64,000 nt of DNA from Brienomyrus brachyistius (taxonomy: Eukaryota; Chordata; Actinopteri; Osteoglossiformes; Mormyridae). This document shows, one piece after another, positions 47,036 to 58,365 of this stretch. The notes beneath the pieces were generated by a model. The model was given only the letters and a program-made list of their open reading frames with translations, searched no databases and was not told where the DNA came from. Position numbers and translations under genes: made by a program. Position 1 is the first letter of the stretch. The number at the start of each line of letters is the position of its first letter. Location of the stretch: positions 23,935,019 through 23,999,018 of the forward strand of contig NC_064539.1 in the NCBI RefSeq assembly GCF_023856365.1, given 5' to 3'.

Positions 47036-47142
47036 AAAAGCAAATATTTCGCATGGATGTTGGTTTGCAGTGAAGAATGGAGGAGAAAGATGGAACCAGG
47101 AAAAAGCATAGATAGAGAAGTGATGGACTTCTCACCAGAATT
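47036..47142. other. Short stretch before poly-G
   Basis: No feature apart from the approach to the G run. Confidence 0.3.
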
Positions 47143-47159
47143 GGGGGGGGGGGGGGGGG
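47143..47159. repeat. Poly-G tract (17 G)
   Basis: An uninterrupted run after CCAGAATT. Confidence 0.95.
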
Positions 47160-47694
47160 TATCACTGAGTGCCAGGTTGAATTGGGAGCTTTGGGTGCCA
47201 CGGCCTTTCAGGCTTATAGCACCCAGGGATCTTGTTAGAAGTTAATTAATCACAGGTATTGATCTGTCGTCGGCTGAAGGCTGAGAGCTTTTTGGGGCTG
47301 CGGATCTCTAAAGGGGGGAAGGGAGCACAGTGTGGATTATTGCTGCTATCAGGCCCCCAGACATGGGCCATGACATCCATGGTGATGCCTGCCTGTCATG
47401 TGATGCTGCAACGGGCTAATCACAGAGGGTGTTTCTCGATACCAAGAACGCAAAAATCGTACTTGCGGTCTTGGCAAGACCGGTCCTGCTAACAGGCTTG
47501 ACAAAAAATTTGTTAAGACTTATTTAGCCAATACAAGTGGAGCTTTGAACTGAATTTTGATTACAGTGGATTTTCTGTGTTCAAAAATTGAGGCTTTAAA
47601 ATGAAACAGGCTAAAACTATTTTTGTATTATACAATAGACCTATTAACATTTAATTATATGTCTCTAATCAAGCCAAACAGTTAAACCACAATA
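47160..47694. other. Unannotated stretch
   Basis: Near 47425-47490 GGGTGTTTCTCGATACCAAG and GTACTTGCGGTCTTGGC may be a DNA-transposon end, with a possible partner near 48150-48200 (AATGCAAGTACGATCAAGTA). The pairing is not convincing. Confidence 0.3.
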
Positions 47695-47702
47695 CTCTAG
47701 TG

Positions 47703-47822
47703 CAGTGTTTCCCAAGCTGGTCCTTTGGGGCCCACAGTCGGTCCATGTTTTCGCTCCGTCTGAACTTCCTGACCGACAGTCCGCTGCCTGTGGGTCCTCG
47801 AGGACCGTATTGGAAAACACTG
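47703..47822. mobile_element. hAT-type MITE with 8-bp target duplication
   Basis: The ends CAGTGTTTCCCAAGCTGGTC and (reverse complement of the right end) CAGTGTTTTCCAATACGGTC are terminal inverted repeats. They continue through CC..GG CCCACAG/CTGTGGG. The 8-bp flanks are CTCTAGTG (47695-47702) and CTCAGGTG (47823-47830), 6 of 8 alike. The 120-bp size excludes any gene. Confidence 0.85.
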
Positions 47823-47830
47823 CTCAGGTG

Positions 47831-49188
47831 CCTTCATGTTAAATTATTCCCTAGTCACATTTTTTCTTATGTGGACAAATTGAACTATGAATAGAAAATT
47901 AAAAAGTATATTTGTGAGCAATCTATATATAACATAATGCACTTTTTAATTTTAACCGTCTCCCAAGAATGAACTTGGAGCGCAATGAATCATCGGGATT
48001 TGTGACGTTTGCCGAGGATGCAACCTATGTATCCTTGATATTTGGGGTGGGGGTATCCAGGGGTTTTTACCATCCTCTATACTTTTGTTCTAAGTATTGG
48101 AACTGATTTTCAGCAATGGAAGATGAGGTACTGCAAAATGACTATGCGAGAATGCAAGTACGATCAAGTACGCATATTAAGAAGTGCGTTTGCGACACTG
48201 TTCAGGAAATGTTCAGGAAAAGCAATTTTCAGTTTGTATAATTTCACACTAGGCTTTCACTTTAAACAAAATTTAGGCTTGATTTTAAATGGACAAATGA
48301 ATTATGGTTGGAGAATTAAAAAGAAATTGGTTTTGTATCTCTAAGGTCTTTGGTAGCTGGGCTTTGGGTGTTCCAAAATAAGTTGGGCAAATGAGTCAAA
48401 TACAGCCGGCAGAGAAGGGGAACCTGCAGAATCTGATGTTTCTAATATCGTACCTTGAACCATCGAATCACATGCAAGTTACGTGTTACGTCCAGCCCAC
48501 CATGTTCACTTTACCCCCCTGTCTCCTCTCTACCGTGACCTTGATGAGCCATGCCTGTTACTTGCTGCTGCATCTTGATACCTGTTTGTCTAGTCATGCC
48601 CAATCCGGTCATTAATGTCGCTCCTCCTGTGTCCTCCCCTGTACCAGTCCTCCCATTTTTGACCCCTCGTGGTCCCATTTGTTTTGCAGCTCCTCTTCAG
48701 TTCTGTTCAGTGTTGGTTTCAATAAAACCACCACCCCCCTTTGTTCACCAAAATTCCTGCCTTTTAATCCTTCGTCCCACGTGTCACAACGTTACGTTGC
48801 CTAAAGATATGAATTTTAAAGTAAAATTTATCTTGCACAGACAAAGGGTGACCTACTTTCAAAACTATAAGATTAGATACAGGGTTTATATATCACTTTT
48901 GGGAAGAATTGTGTCCAAATAACTATGACATAGTCAGTATAATGGTAACTTGTATAACAATTTTACGGACTGTTCAAACGTGGTAATGCATGGGGGGGGG
49001 CAGCTGACACAGGAATGGCTCATCACTGCCCAGAATACCCCAGAGTACGCTCTACAGATTTCAGGATCAATGGCTAACTTGGTGAAGGACACATTTAAAC
49101 AATTATTTTTTCAAATTTTCTTCCCTGATTCAGCTGTCGCAGCCACTGAGGATGACCGGTCTTACCAGCTCCCTTTGGTAAATTAGTG
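47831..49188. other. Unannotated stretch
   Basis: T/C-rich text with many CCTGT and CCCCT blocks at 48480-48790 resembles the interspersed repeat at 15835, but I could not align it. No gene recognised. Confidence 0.35.
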
Positions 49189-49443
49189 TAAATGCTGACA
49201 GTGTAAATGCTGACAGTGTAAATGCAGACAGAGTAAATGCAGACAGTGTAAATGCAGACAGTGTAAATGCAAGCAGTGTAAATGCAGACAGTGTAAATGC
49301 AGACAGTGTAAATGCAGACAGTGTAAATGCTGACAGTGTAAATGCTGACAGTGTAAATGCTGACAGTGTAAATGCAAGCAGTGTAAATGCTGACAGTGTA
49401 AATGCAGACAGTGTAAATACAGACAGTGTAAATGCAGGCAGTA
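49189..49443. repeat. 15-bp minisatellite, about 17 units
   Basis: The unit AGTGTAAATGC(T/A)GAC is repeated in frame. Variants carry GCAAGC or GCAGGC at the end. Because the period is a multiple of 3, the minus strand reads as a stop-free pentapeptide array HLHCQ/HLHCL. This is not evidence for a protein: it has no start context, no flanking coding sequence and is entirely repeat. Confidence 0.95.
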
Positions 49444-50060
49444 CAGCAGGTGGACTTCAGTCTTGCCCCTGGATGAGATATATTTTACTACCTATAGCAT
49501 TTGATAGAAAAGCAAACAGTATTAGTGTCCCCCCCCCCCCAACGGTGTTCACAGCATACGGTGCTACTGCCTTTGTGAGGGACGCACACACCTGTCAAAC
49601 ACACCGTGCTGACACTGCGAAGGTGCGGCACTCTGCAGTTAACCACACTGATGTCGGTCCAACAGCCGAGCCCATCTGGCGAAGCGAGAACACAGCTTAG
49701 ACCTCACTCAGATGAGCCATCGTACGGCCGCTTACAACCACGCAGGCCTACAGACGGAAGAGCCCGATGTGTCTCCCTCTACCCGTTTGTCAGAAAAATC
49801 ACACGCCAGGTGATATCCGCTCACTGACCACAGTCCGGACACCCTACCCCGCCACAAAGTGCTGCTGTTACGTAAGAAATGATTGCTTGAGCATATATGC
49901 ACAAAGACATGTTCTCTATTATTTATAATGATCGGTCTCTGCATGTGCGGGCAGCTCTGCGCTGCAATTTACGAGAACATGACTGAAGATTTTAAAAGGC
50001 TTCAACATCTGATCTTCAAGATCAAGATATCACAAATGGGCCAAAATGGTAAAACTAAAA
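49444..50060. other. Unannotated stretch
   Basis: Contains a 12-C run at 49529-49540. No gene recognised. Confidence 0.4.
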
Positions 50061-50195
50061 TCCATCCATCCATCCATCCATTGTCTGTAACCGCTTATCC
50101 CATTTAGGGTGGCAGGGAGTCCAGAGCCTATCCTGGAGGCTACAAGCACAAGGCATGGAACAATGTAGGATGGGGCACCAATCCATCATGCACTC
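50061..50195 (-). mobile_element. Family-1 SINE, 5'-truncated
   Basis: (CATC)n at 50060-50081, GTAACCGCTTATCCCATTTA, GGGAGTCCAGAGCCTATCC and GGCATGGAACAATGTAGGAT follow the minus-strand 3' part of the SINE, moderately diverged. No clear target duplication. Confidence 0.82.
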
Positions 50196-52125
50196 ATACA
50201 CCGTTTGCACGCTCATACACAGTTTGCACGTTGTTTTTATTCATTCAGCCTGCTCTCAAAAACGGATCTGTTTTGTCACTAGGCTCGTAAATGGATCGGA
50301 TGCCGCACGCGGATTACCTTTTTCGGGTAAAAATTAACACGTTCAGGAAATCTGCAATTTTCAGATGTTCATCTACGCCCGTCTCTGGTTCGGCTTGAAT
50401 TCATCCTGCCAGCACTTGAGGGTTCTCTCTGCTGCAGTGATAGGGACTGGCGGGGGAATGTGAGGGGGGGGGGGGGGCGCATCATGGACGCCCCCATGCG
50501 CCCGACTACCAGAGGATACCAACGCAGCTACAGTCCGGTTGCTCCCTACTCCTGTGCACAGGCGAGATCCCTTATCTTGCTGTGAAGAGGCGGCAGACAG
50601 GTATACAAACACCCAAAGATCATCGGCGCAAACAGAAAGCTGATCAGACTGCGAAAGGCACATAAATCCTCTGTGTGACCATTGTCTGTTTCCAGGCCCA
50701 GTTTCAGCCTATGTGGCACCCTGGGCGAGCTTTGAATTACATTGATTTTGATACTACAAGGAGAGAATAGTATGACCAATACTGAATATACGGAATCTAT
50801 TTTTCCTGTAATGGTATTGCAGCTGATGGAGTCTATGATGAATCGCAACTAAAAAAGAATCATTTTACAGCTCACTGGCAGTATTTTTGTTTCTGGTCCC
50901 AACGTGCCGACCTAACAGGCTGCCCGACGGCTCCTGCCTTGCCTTCTCGTCACGGAGTTGCTCCGCACTGGGCACTGCATGGGGTGTGAGTACTTCCAGG
51001 GGTGCCAGAAGGCCAATCACACTCTGTCTCACAAGTGAAATTAGCTGACGTTACCCCCCCAGGAGCTGGACCCCTAGGCAACTGCCCACGTCAACTATGG
51101 AATTGACTGGCCTGTCTGTTTCTGCATTATTTTGCTTTTATTTTAAGATGGGGGGGTTGGCAGCGCTTCTTGTGCAGAATTTGTATTCCAATTAGCTCAA
51201 AAAAATCTGCTTTCCCCATATTTCTGTACATTACGAATGGGGCTCAAGTCCAGCCACTTGTATTTGTGTCCACCATTATGAAATAGGCTTATATTTTCAC
51301 AAAAGCATCGCAATGGTTGAAACAATGTGTTTTTTTTTGCCATATCTTATAGTATCTGCGTGTTTCTCTACTACCCATAGCTTCTCCTGCAGCATGAAGA
51401 AGTGTTATACAGCCAAACCAGCGAGTCTAATTGGCCAGTTTATGGTACAGTTATGTGTATATCCCCTAATGTGCTGACATCGCCTTGAATCATATCAGTG
51501 CCACCCATGAGAAATCACCGTCTTAATACCGCATGTTAAAACTGAAAGCATCTCACTTTCCAAAACAACGGCATCCACCCCTCCCACACCCCCCATCCCA
51601 CGGCCCAGAATGCATTTCAGATTTAACACCCTACATGTACCTGTCCCATTTCCTGTTTTCTGTTCAAGATGGTTGGCTTATGTTATGCTGTCGCTTGTGG
51701 AGCGGAGGTCTTCCACAAACATTATTTGATTGCATAAAAATTACGCAGAAACCAAAACAGAGATGAGGCCCCTTTAAGCGCAGTGAGAAAAACTTAAAAC
51801 TCCTCAATTCAACAAATCACAGAAAACCCCGCAATCTTTAACTCTGTCTTTGACCCCCATCTATCCTTTCCCAGAGAGCACATCTACTGTACGGCCTCTT
51901 CCAGTCCCCCCAGTTGACTGTACTTATACTCTAACATGGCAATCAGTCCAATCAGGTTCAGCTGGATGTCAGTACCTGAGGCACTGCCTGGTATTGCCAG
52001 CTCCCCATCACCATGGAGACATTAAGATTGCTCACATTCAGCCCCATTGTGTGGTTACGCGTCCTGCTGGCTCACACAATTTTGTTTTTCACAAATATTC
52101 TGCATATTATTCATCTCTCCTTGCT
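50196..52125. other. Unannotated stretch
   Basis: A 14-G run at 50464-50477. Text near 50690-51110 with ACCCTGGGCG and CCAGGGGTGCCAGAAGG may be a decayed MITE. No gene. Confidence 0.35.
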
Positions 52126-52127
52126 TT

Positions 52128-52310
52128 CAATAACTGCTTATCCCAACAGGGGCCACAATGCTTGCAGATTGCATGGTCTTTAAAACTTTTTAGGGCCATG
52201 GGGTAGTTAGCGATTATTTCTTCAAAGCTTGGAAGGTCTTTTATGCTGAACTGCATGCACGTGGCTGGGAGGGTAACACACACAGGGACCAGGACCATGC
52301 ACGAGCTCCA
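52128..52310 (-). mobile_element. Very old SINE remnant
   Basis: CAATAACTGCTTATCCCAAC followed by GGGGCCAC, then GTAACACACACAGGGACCAG, in the order and orientation of a minus-strand family-1 SINE. Weak similarity. Confidence 0.4.
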
Positions 52311-52379
52311 GCAAAACCACACTATTGTGAGGTATGTACAAGATATGAGTGATATTTATTTAAGAGATGATTTTGTCCA

Positions 52380-52800
52380 AAGCGAGATATATGTATAGCC
52401 TTATGTGAAATATGAAAATAGTTACAATGTTGATTTTAATTTGCTTTAATACATTTTATCTGATTCAAATCACTGTAAATCAGCTATCAATAACAATAAG
52501 ATAGTGTGTTTCTGACCCAGTAATCAAGAAATTCCGGAATACCCCAAAGTTCTGAATCATTTAGTAAAGTCATCAAAAGGGCAAATGGGATAACTGACCA
52601 ATAGGCCAATAAATCATCTACACTCTCCACATTAATAGCTCTAAATCATCCACCTTGTCACAGAATGTCAATGAGGGCATTAATATCTGAATGAGACTTC
52701 TGTACATCCAATTAGTATGTTTGATTAACTGGCTACAAAGTGAATAGTTAATTCACCAGTACTAAAGTCGTTCATGCAATTTGTTTTGTTTAATGGCAGG
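52380..52800. promoter_or_regulatory. Candidate conserved non-coding block
   Basis: Repeat-free AT-rich text with AATAGTTAATTCACCAG, TGTTTGATTAACTGG and CCAATAAATCATC. Enhancer-like composition only. Confidence 0.18.
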
Positions 52801-52828
52801 TTATGCACTGAGTAATGTAAACGTAGAC

Positions 52829-53021
52829 CAACGGTGGCCAATCGTACCCGCAAAGGGCCGGTGTTCATGCGGCTTTTTGGGGTAACCTTTAGGTCAGCTG
52901 TTAAAACCCAGGTGTGAGGACTCCTCAGCCAATCAGTCCTCTAATTAGTGACCTAATCAGGGAGTTGTAGCGAAAACCTGCACACACAGCGGCCCTTTGC
53001 GGATAAGACTGGCCACCCCTG
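52829..53021. mobile_element. hAT-type MITE with perfect 8-bp target duplication
   Basis: The left end CAACGGTGGCCAATCGTACC and the right end (reverse complement) CAGGGGTGGCCAGTCTTATC are inverted repeats that continue into CCGCAAAGGGCCG. ACGTAGAC flanks the element exactly at 52821-52828 and 53022-53029. At 193 bp it has no coding capacity. The 8-bp duplication is the hAT signature. Confidence 0.92.
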
Positions 53022-53445
53022 ACGTAGACAGACACTGCTCATTTCAGTCTTAGTGGGTCTCACTTGCATTTGCAATTATTTAATACTTGATATTTTAGTT
53101 GAAAGCAACTCTTCTGCATCTCCCCTGAAGCAACCTTTGATGGAAATTAAAAAATAAAAACAGCTCCGACCTGCTCTTTTTGACTCACTATGCAGTCACT
53201 TGATTTGCAGCCCTGGGGCAATGTCTGGACTGGAAATTAAAAAGTAAAACAGGCCCATAGATCTGATTGTCATGCCATTAGCAGGAGATGCCTAGAGGTA
53301 ATACTGTACCCTTTGTAGAATCTGATTGGTTCTGGTCAGGGGTAAATGGATACAATTCAGCCAGTCAGAAAGATCTAGGGTGTGGCCTGTCTTATGCTTC
53401 CTGAGACAGGCTTCATACTGGTGCATCTCCTGGGGTTCTGTGAGT
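53022..53445. other. Unannotated stretch
   Basis: Two similar A-rich phrases (GAAATTAAAAAATAAAAACA near 53141 and GAAATTAAAAAGTAAAACAG near 53232) suggest a short local duplication of about 90 bp spacing. Confidence 0.35.
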
Positions 53446-53446
53446 A

Positions 53447-53585
53447 AGCAGTTATGGAAGATGGATGGAATAAGCCCATAAACCCATTCATCCATTTTCC
53501 ATAACTGCTTATCCAGTACAGGCTCACAGCGAAGCTGGAACTCATCCCAGGACACCCACAATGGGAGGCAAGTCCATTGCAGGAC

Positions 53586-53590
<5 letters not shown>
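53447..53590 (-). mobile_element. SINE 3' parts facing each other
   Basis: At 53447-53469 the plus strand has AAGCAGTTATGGAAGATGG, and at 53485-53513 CATCCATTTTCCATAACTGC is its inverted counterpart. The minus-oriented copy then continues with GGAACTCATCCCAGGACACC and GGGAGGCAAGTCCATTGCAG to the (CA)n at 53590. Confidence 0.65.

Positions 53591-53650
<60 letters not shown>
53590..53650. repeat. (CA)n microsatellite
   Basis: About 60 bp of CA. Confidence 0.97.
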
Positions 53651-53653
<3 letters not shown>

Positions 53654-53689
53654 CTGTATCCTGTATTCATATCTTTGCAGGGACCATCC

Positions 53690-53915
53690 ATTCATTTATA
53701 TGGAAAAAAACAAAATCTATAAATGACAACATTGCCCCCCACCCAGTCCTAACCTTAACAATAAGTAATCACAAAATACAAGACTTTTGGCATTTTTTGT
53801 CTTTTGATTGCAGTCACAGATTTTTATGAAGTTGAGTTTCCCTTGTGGGGACTGAAAATGGTTTTTTTTATCACATTGTACAAACATTTGGTCCCCACAA
53901 TGTAATGGAGCACCC
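53690..53915 (-). mobile_element. Interspersed repeat with TGTGGGGACC ends, copy 2
   Basis: In reverse complement it starts ATTGTGGGGACCAAATGTTT and ends near AATGGATGGTCCCTGCAAAG. Inside are AGTCTTGTATTTTGTG and GGTTAGGACTGGGTGGGGGG. These correspond one by one to 41698-41915. It sits beside the (CA)n at 53590-53650. Confidence 0.72.
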
Positions 53916-54589
53916 ACACACAGTTACACATTCATGGAAATTAGAAGATAAGAGTTCATTTAACTGAATATTTTTAATCTTGGCGGGAAAATGGCATGTC
54001 TGGAGGAAATCCAGACATCATTGAATAAACACACAAGCTTCTCAGATGGGGGCAGGATTTAAGTCCTCCACGCAGCGTGAGGGTCGCTACACTCTGAATC
54101 ACCATGACACCCAATGGTACATTCAAAGAAAATGTATCTAACAACTATTAAAGATGATTTTTCTGACTGTTTCAATTTTCATTCAACATTACACTTTTCC
54201 AGACAGAGAAAACGATGCAATTTGGCTTTGGTGAGTGAAAAACACAGATCTTCAGCACATGGACGTTTTGAAGATGGTGGAGTGTGTCCGCCTCCTTTCA
54301 CAAACCGGCCTTCCCCATTTCGCCTTGGCAACCTTCCCCATCCTCCAGTGAAGTTTTATTTGTGAGTTCAAATAAGGAAAAGCAGTTGATGAGATTTAAT
54401 TTCTCCCCACGTCTGACTGCCTCCCGTGGCCAGGAGATCCAGTTATGGCTCTGCCTTTAACATAATTGTGTCATAACACTGATTTCATAACTGTTTTGTT
54501 TTGTGGGTTTTAGTCAATGGACATAAAAGACAAAAATACAAGAAAAACTTTCTCCTGGGAAAGAGCATCAGAGCCTAGTCACTGGATGG
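53916..54589. other. Unannotated stretch
   Basis: No gene or repeat recognised. Confidence 0.4.
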
Positions 54590-54792
54590 CAGTTTAGAGT
54601 TTACTGATTCATGTAAGCTGATATTTTTGGACCAGGGCAAGAAATCCACTGAGAAAATCCATGTGACACAGGGAGAGCATGCATACGTCCCGCTACGATG
54701 CCAGGGGTAGGGCTCAAACTCGAAGCCCGAGAACTGAGAGACTGGAGCACCATCCACTGAGACAACTTCCGAGGCCCCAGTTTTAGGCATAT
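54590..54792 (-). mobile_element. Family-1-like SINE, 5' two thirds
   Basis: On the minus strand: GTTGTCTCAGTGGATGGTGC (A-box region), TCGAGTTTGAGCCCTACCCC (B box), GCATGCTCTCCCTGTGTCAC and TGGTCCAAAAATATCAGC. Order matches the SINE head and body, with strong divergence. Confidence 0.7.
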
Positions 54793-55475
54793 GCACACAT
54801 AGTTTGAAGGCAGTTAATAGGAATCAAATCCTTGTTGGAGAATGACAAAACATTTGAGAAGAGTGCAGTGACAGTATGTGAAGAAACGTCACTCGATCTC
54901 TCTAACGTTAATGCCAAGGCTAAGCCTAGCATTCATTTTAATGATAGCCCTAACCCTACCACCAACCCTAACCCTATCCATAGGGATAACCCTTAGGCAC
55001 TATTGATAGCCCAGGGTGGCTTTAGTTATAGGCGCCCGGCTTTTCCTTATGGATTATCTACTCAAAGCTGTCTCTGTCATAACACCTTTTTTAATAAGCA
55101 AACAGCCAAATACCCTTTACATTACTCTTTCTTATTTCTTATAATTTATGACATACCTACAGTGCAGCACAGTAGTGCCAAGCTTGAAAGTCAACATTGT
55201 GTTTCACTCTTAAATGAAAAGTTTAATAATTTTCATGAAATTGCATGATTAAGATCCCCTGCGTGGTACGTTACATTGGAGCTGGCTGGAAGTAGCAATA
55301 AAAAATGTGCATAAAGTCATAGAGTGAAGCAATGGCTTCATATTTTATTTGTGTTTCATTGTCTGGCTTTCTGTTGTTTTTTATTATAGTTTTGCTCCCT
55401 TCGCGCCTTTTTTTTGGGGTCTGCCACCCCAGGACTCTTAACACGGCGATTCAGGAGCGCGGCTGAGGGGGCAAT
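54793..55475. other. Unannotated stretch with short telomere-like patch
   Basis: At 54947-54977 the plus strand has CCCTAACCCTACCACCAACC and further CCTAACCCTATCC. This is only about four imperfect CCCTAA units. Confidence 0.4.
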
Positions 55476-55520
55476 GGCACAGGCAGGCACAGGCAGGCAC
55501 AGGCAGGCACAGGCAGGCGG
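55476..55520. repeat. 10-bp tandem repeat, about 4.5 copies
   Basis: The unit AGGCAGGCAC. The minus-strand Pro/Ala/Cys-rich frame across it is a consequence of the repeat. Confidence 0.93.
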
Positions 55521-56159
55521 ACAGCCATATCCCGATTGTGCTGCCGCCTTCGCCTGGACTGCCAGAGATTTATTCACTGGGCGAGTCTGAAACCCGTGCC
55601 TCCTCGCCCCAAGCTTGGACTCAGCAGTCAAGCAGAGAGAGAAGGTTGGGGGGGGGGGGCGGGAATGACGTCTCGGGCATCATTTGACGAGGATGGGAGC
55701 GTCGAGGCAGGAAGAAGAGGACTAGCGGGGGAGGTCAGAGAGCCAGATGACAAAACGGAGGGCCGACAGGCCCTGGGGGGGCTGAGGCAGCAGGGTTAGG
55801 GGGAGAGACTGCAGAGCATTCAGACAGAACAACCTGCAGATTACACTGCGAAATCCACGGGGGGGGGGGCTCAGCTCATTAATATGAAGACAAGCCGACA
55901 CTCACCCAGCACAAATCCCACAGCCCTGCGAACCAGGGCCCACTTTACAGCATCCACGCTTAGGCCCAGCAGACACAGAGAATGTCTCAGAAGGTGCCGA
56001 TCCACAGAACACCTCCCAAAGAGGTTCAAGCAAAAGCAGGAACCCTTCCATACAGCAAGCCGCTTAGATATTAATTGATATTCATGCATCCAAATGAAAT
56101 TCAAGTCGGTAACAAGGAATCGTGAGGCAGAGTTTCTCTTTGGGAGCTGAGGGAAATTT
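55521..56159. other. Unannotated stretch with G runs
   Basis: Runs of 12 G at 55648-55659 and 11 G at 55859-55869 and G-rich text between them. No gene recognised. Confidence 0.4.
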
Positions 56160-56178
56160 GGGGGGGGGGGGGGGGGGG
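56160..56178. repeat. Poly-G tract (19 G)
   Basis: An uninterrupted run after AAATTT. Confidence 0.95.
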
Positions 56179-57058
56179 CTTTAAAGGGGAATCACAAGCA
56201 TGGCAGATGATGAAATTACCATCTGAGCTGGGTGTGCTCACATGAAGAAGGGCTTAATAAGAGGAAATAAATTAAACAAAGAGAACAACATAAAAAATAA
56301 TGAAAGGAATGCAATACTATGCAAAGACGAAGGAGATCCATGATTGCAGAATCTGACTCAGACACCAACTGGTTTTTTACTATTTTTGACCCCCGAAAAT
56401 GCCCCCCTCCCAATCCCTGCCCTGTTTCAGTCTGTCCCTGAACTGAGGGGCCTCTAACTTAAAGCTTTTCGTCTGCTGTCAGATCTCTGGGACCTTGCGA
56501 TTTGATTATGTTCACTCATTTTGTCGTTTGCACATCTCACTTTTGGCTAACTACCTCAGCCGGTGTCTTCCACACGCTCTTCACATCCAATGCACTGAGA
56601 AAGCGCCGCGCGACGCGGTGGGAGGACTCACAGCTCACTACGCCATCCAGGCAGCTGCCTCGCATCCAGATAGGCGCCCAATAGCATCGTCGCCAGCTCT
56701 GAAATTAGCCAATTAGTCATCTAATTGCCAGCAGCCGTAGTTAGTCACAGAAGGGACCTTGTCACCTTTCTGACTCCTGACACGGCACAGTGCATAACGC
56801 CTGGGTATTAAGGCGTCTAACTGATAGGGATAAAATAAGACAAGAATAATTATCCAATCCAGACATGACTAATAGATAAATAACACAGAAAGACTGTAAT
56901 TACGATTCAGGCATTATCCAGGGAGACTGGCTGAAATAAAATAAACAGATACTCAACAGAAATAAATTGAAAAATTCATACAATGAATAGAACATGGTAT
57001 AGGAGTAATTAAGGAGAACAAGGTCAAATTTAACAGAACAAGGACTCAGAGGATTATG
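56179..57058. other. Unannotated stretch
   Basis: 56680-56760 has AATTAGCCAATTAGTCATCT, a pair of homeodomain-type sites. No gene recognised. Confidence 0.35.
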
Positions 57059-57265
57059 TCTGATGAATCATGCTGCAAGGGTTGTGGGTTCAGATCCCCC
57101 TAGCACCACGGGTGTGAGCAGTTTGTATGTTTTCCCTGTGTTCGGCTGCTCTTCCCCTGGGTGTTGCAGTGTCTTTGTACTCCCCAAGGAAGACCCAGTC
57201 CCAAAAATCCCTCGCTGTGTTTACGCGCTTGTGGGAGTCTTTATTCCAGCTCACCGTAGTAAATG
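57059..57265 (+). mobile_element. Old family-1-like SINE head
   Basis: GGGTTGTGGGTTCAGATCCC (B box), GTGTGAGCAGTTTGTATGTT, TTCCCTGTGTTCGGCTGCTC and a decayed remainder. The (ATGG)n tail is not seen. Confidence 0.55.
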
Positions 57266-57856
57266 GACAGAAAATGAACTGATCACAGACAACTGCTTTT
57301 AATAAAGGTGAGGTGACCAGGCTGACATGTTTTCTGTTCTCCTTTGAGTCTAGAGTTATTCAAAAAAGCCTAACAAACCATTTTCTATATATATATTACA
57401 TTTTCCCCCACATTGGCGCCAGTAGGAATATGAATGGTAAAATATCTCATGCAGTAGCCATTTTAGATCATAACAGATGCATTACAGGTGATTCATGATT
57501 CCCCAATCTGTGTTCATTAAAATCATCAATAAATCATCAATAAAATTGTCTTTTTGCTACAGAAACCAGACAGTCCAACGGCAGTAACATTTTGCCAACT
57601 TGTTTTTCGAGGAGAAGGGGAAATACACTCCATTCTGTTCATTCTGTGTGATTCTGATGACACATCATGTGAGACGCGGTCAGATCTTGTCCGATGTCTT
57701 TGAAATGCTGCCCTTTCAACCATCATTAGCCCCCTCCGAGGAACCAGGAACATGCTCACGATCGATGAGTTGCTATTTGGCAATAACTCTGCCTCTTTTC
57801 GAAATGACCTTTACGGCCTCCAGAACAGTCCGTGCCAATGGGCCGGAGAGGGGGGC
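57266..57856. other. Unannotated stretch
   Basis: AT-rich, then a CpG-bearing part near 57670-57780. No gene. Confidence 0.4.
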
Positions 57857-57881
57857 GGGGGGGGGGGGGGGGGGGGGGGGG
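57857..57881. repeat. Poly-G tract (25 G), longest in window
   Basis: A 25-G run flanked by GGGGGC on the left and AGGGGGAGGG on the right, about 45 bp of nearly pure G. All-Gly frames here are not genes. Confidence 0.95.
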
Positions 57882-58205
57882 AGGGGGAGGGCTAGAGAAT
57901 ACAGTAAATGGCGCAAAGCTTTACACAGCTGTGCTGAGACCCAACACTCAGAACGTTTTCTCTGAAACACTCCTGCATGCTTTGCTGTTTGGATTCATTT
58001 TAATTCAAGTGTTTATGGAATTGATCCAAAATAGTCCAGCAAACACGGACGCCTGTCCACGTCACTAACGAAGGCTGCAGGTGTGCCTCACTGCGCTGAG
58101 ATCGTTCAGTGTTACAGCCTGATGGTGCAGCCTCCTGACAGGCTCAGGCTGCCTGGCTGAGACACGGGACGCGGCAGCTCTGCTCTCCACGCTTATCATC
58201 CCTTC
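57882..58205. other. Unannotated stretch
   Basis: No gene or repeat recognised. Confidence 0.4.
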
Positions 58206-58218
58206 TTCCCTCTAGTGG
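58206..58218 (-). promoter_or_regulatory. Weak CTCF-like motif
   Basis: The reverse complement reads CCACTAGAGGGAA. It lacks the final C/G of the core. Confidence 0.28.
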
Positions 58219-58341
58219 CCCAGTTTCTCAGCAAAATTTTTCTGCGTTTACAGTACAAACTCAGGCTTGATTTTGGCTTTTTTTGACAGCTGACAAATAA
58301 ATAACCACATTGCAGGATCTGTTTGGGTGCTAGAAGCAGGT

Positions 58342-58365
58342 ACACACACACACACACACACACAC
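58342..58365. repeat. (AC)n microsatellite
   Basis: Twelve AC units. Confidence 0.95.

Noticed and set aside
47425..48200. Possible long DNA transposon with ends near 47425 and 48200
   Set aside because: The suggested inverted ends share only short A/C/G-rich words and do not align continuously.
49183..49377. His/Cys-rich minus-strand protein that resembles a metal-binding repeat
   Set aside because: The whole frame is the 15-bp minisatellite, with no unique coding sequence on either side.
57832..58068. Glycine-rich protein
   Set aside because: The Gly run is the 25-G tract and the rest of the frame has no domain.
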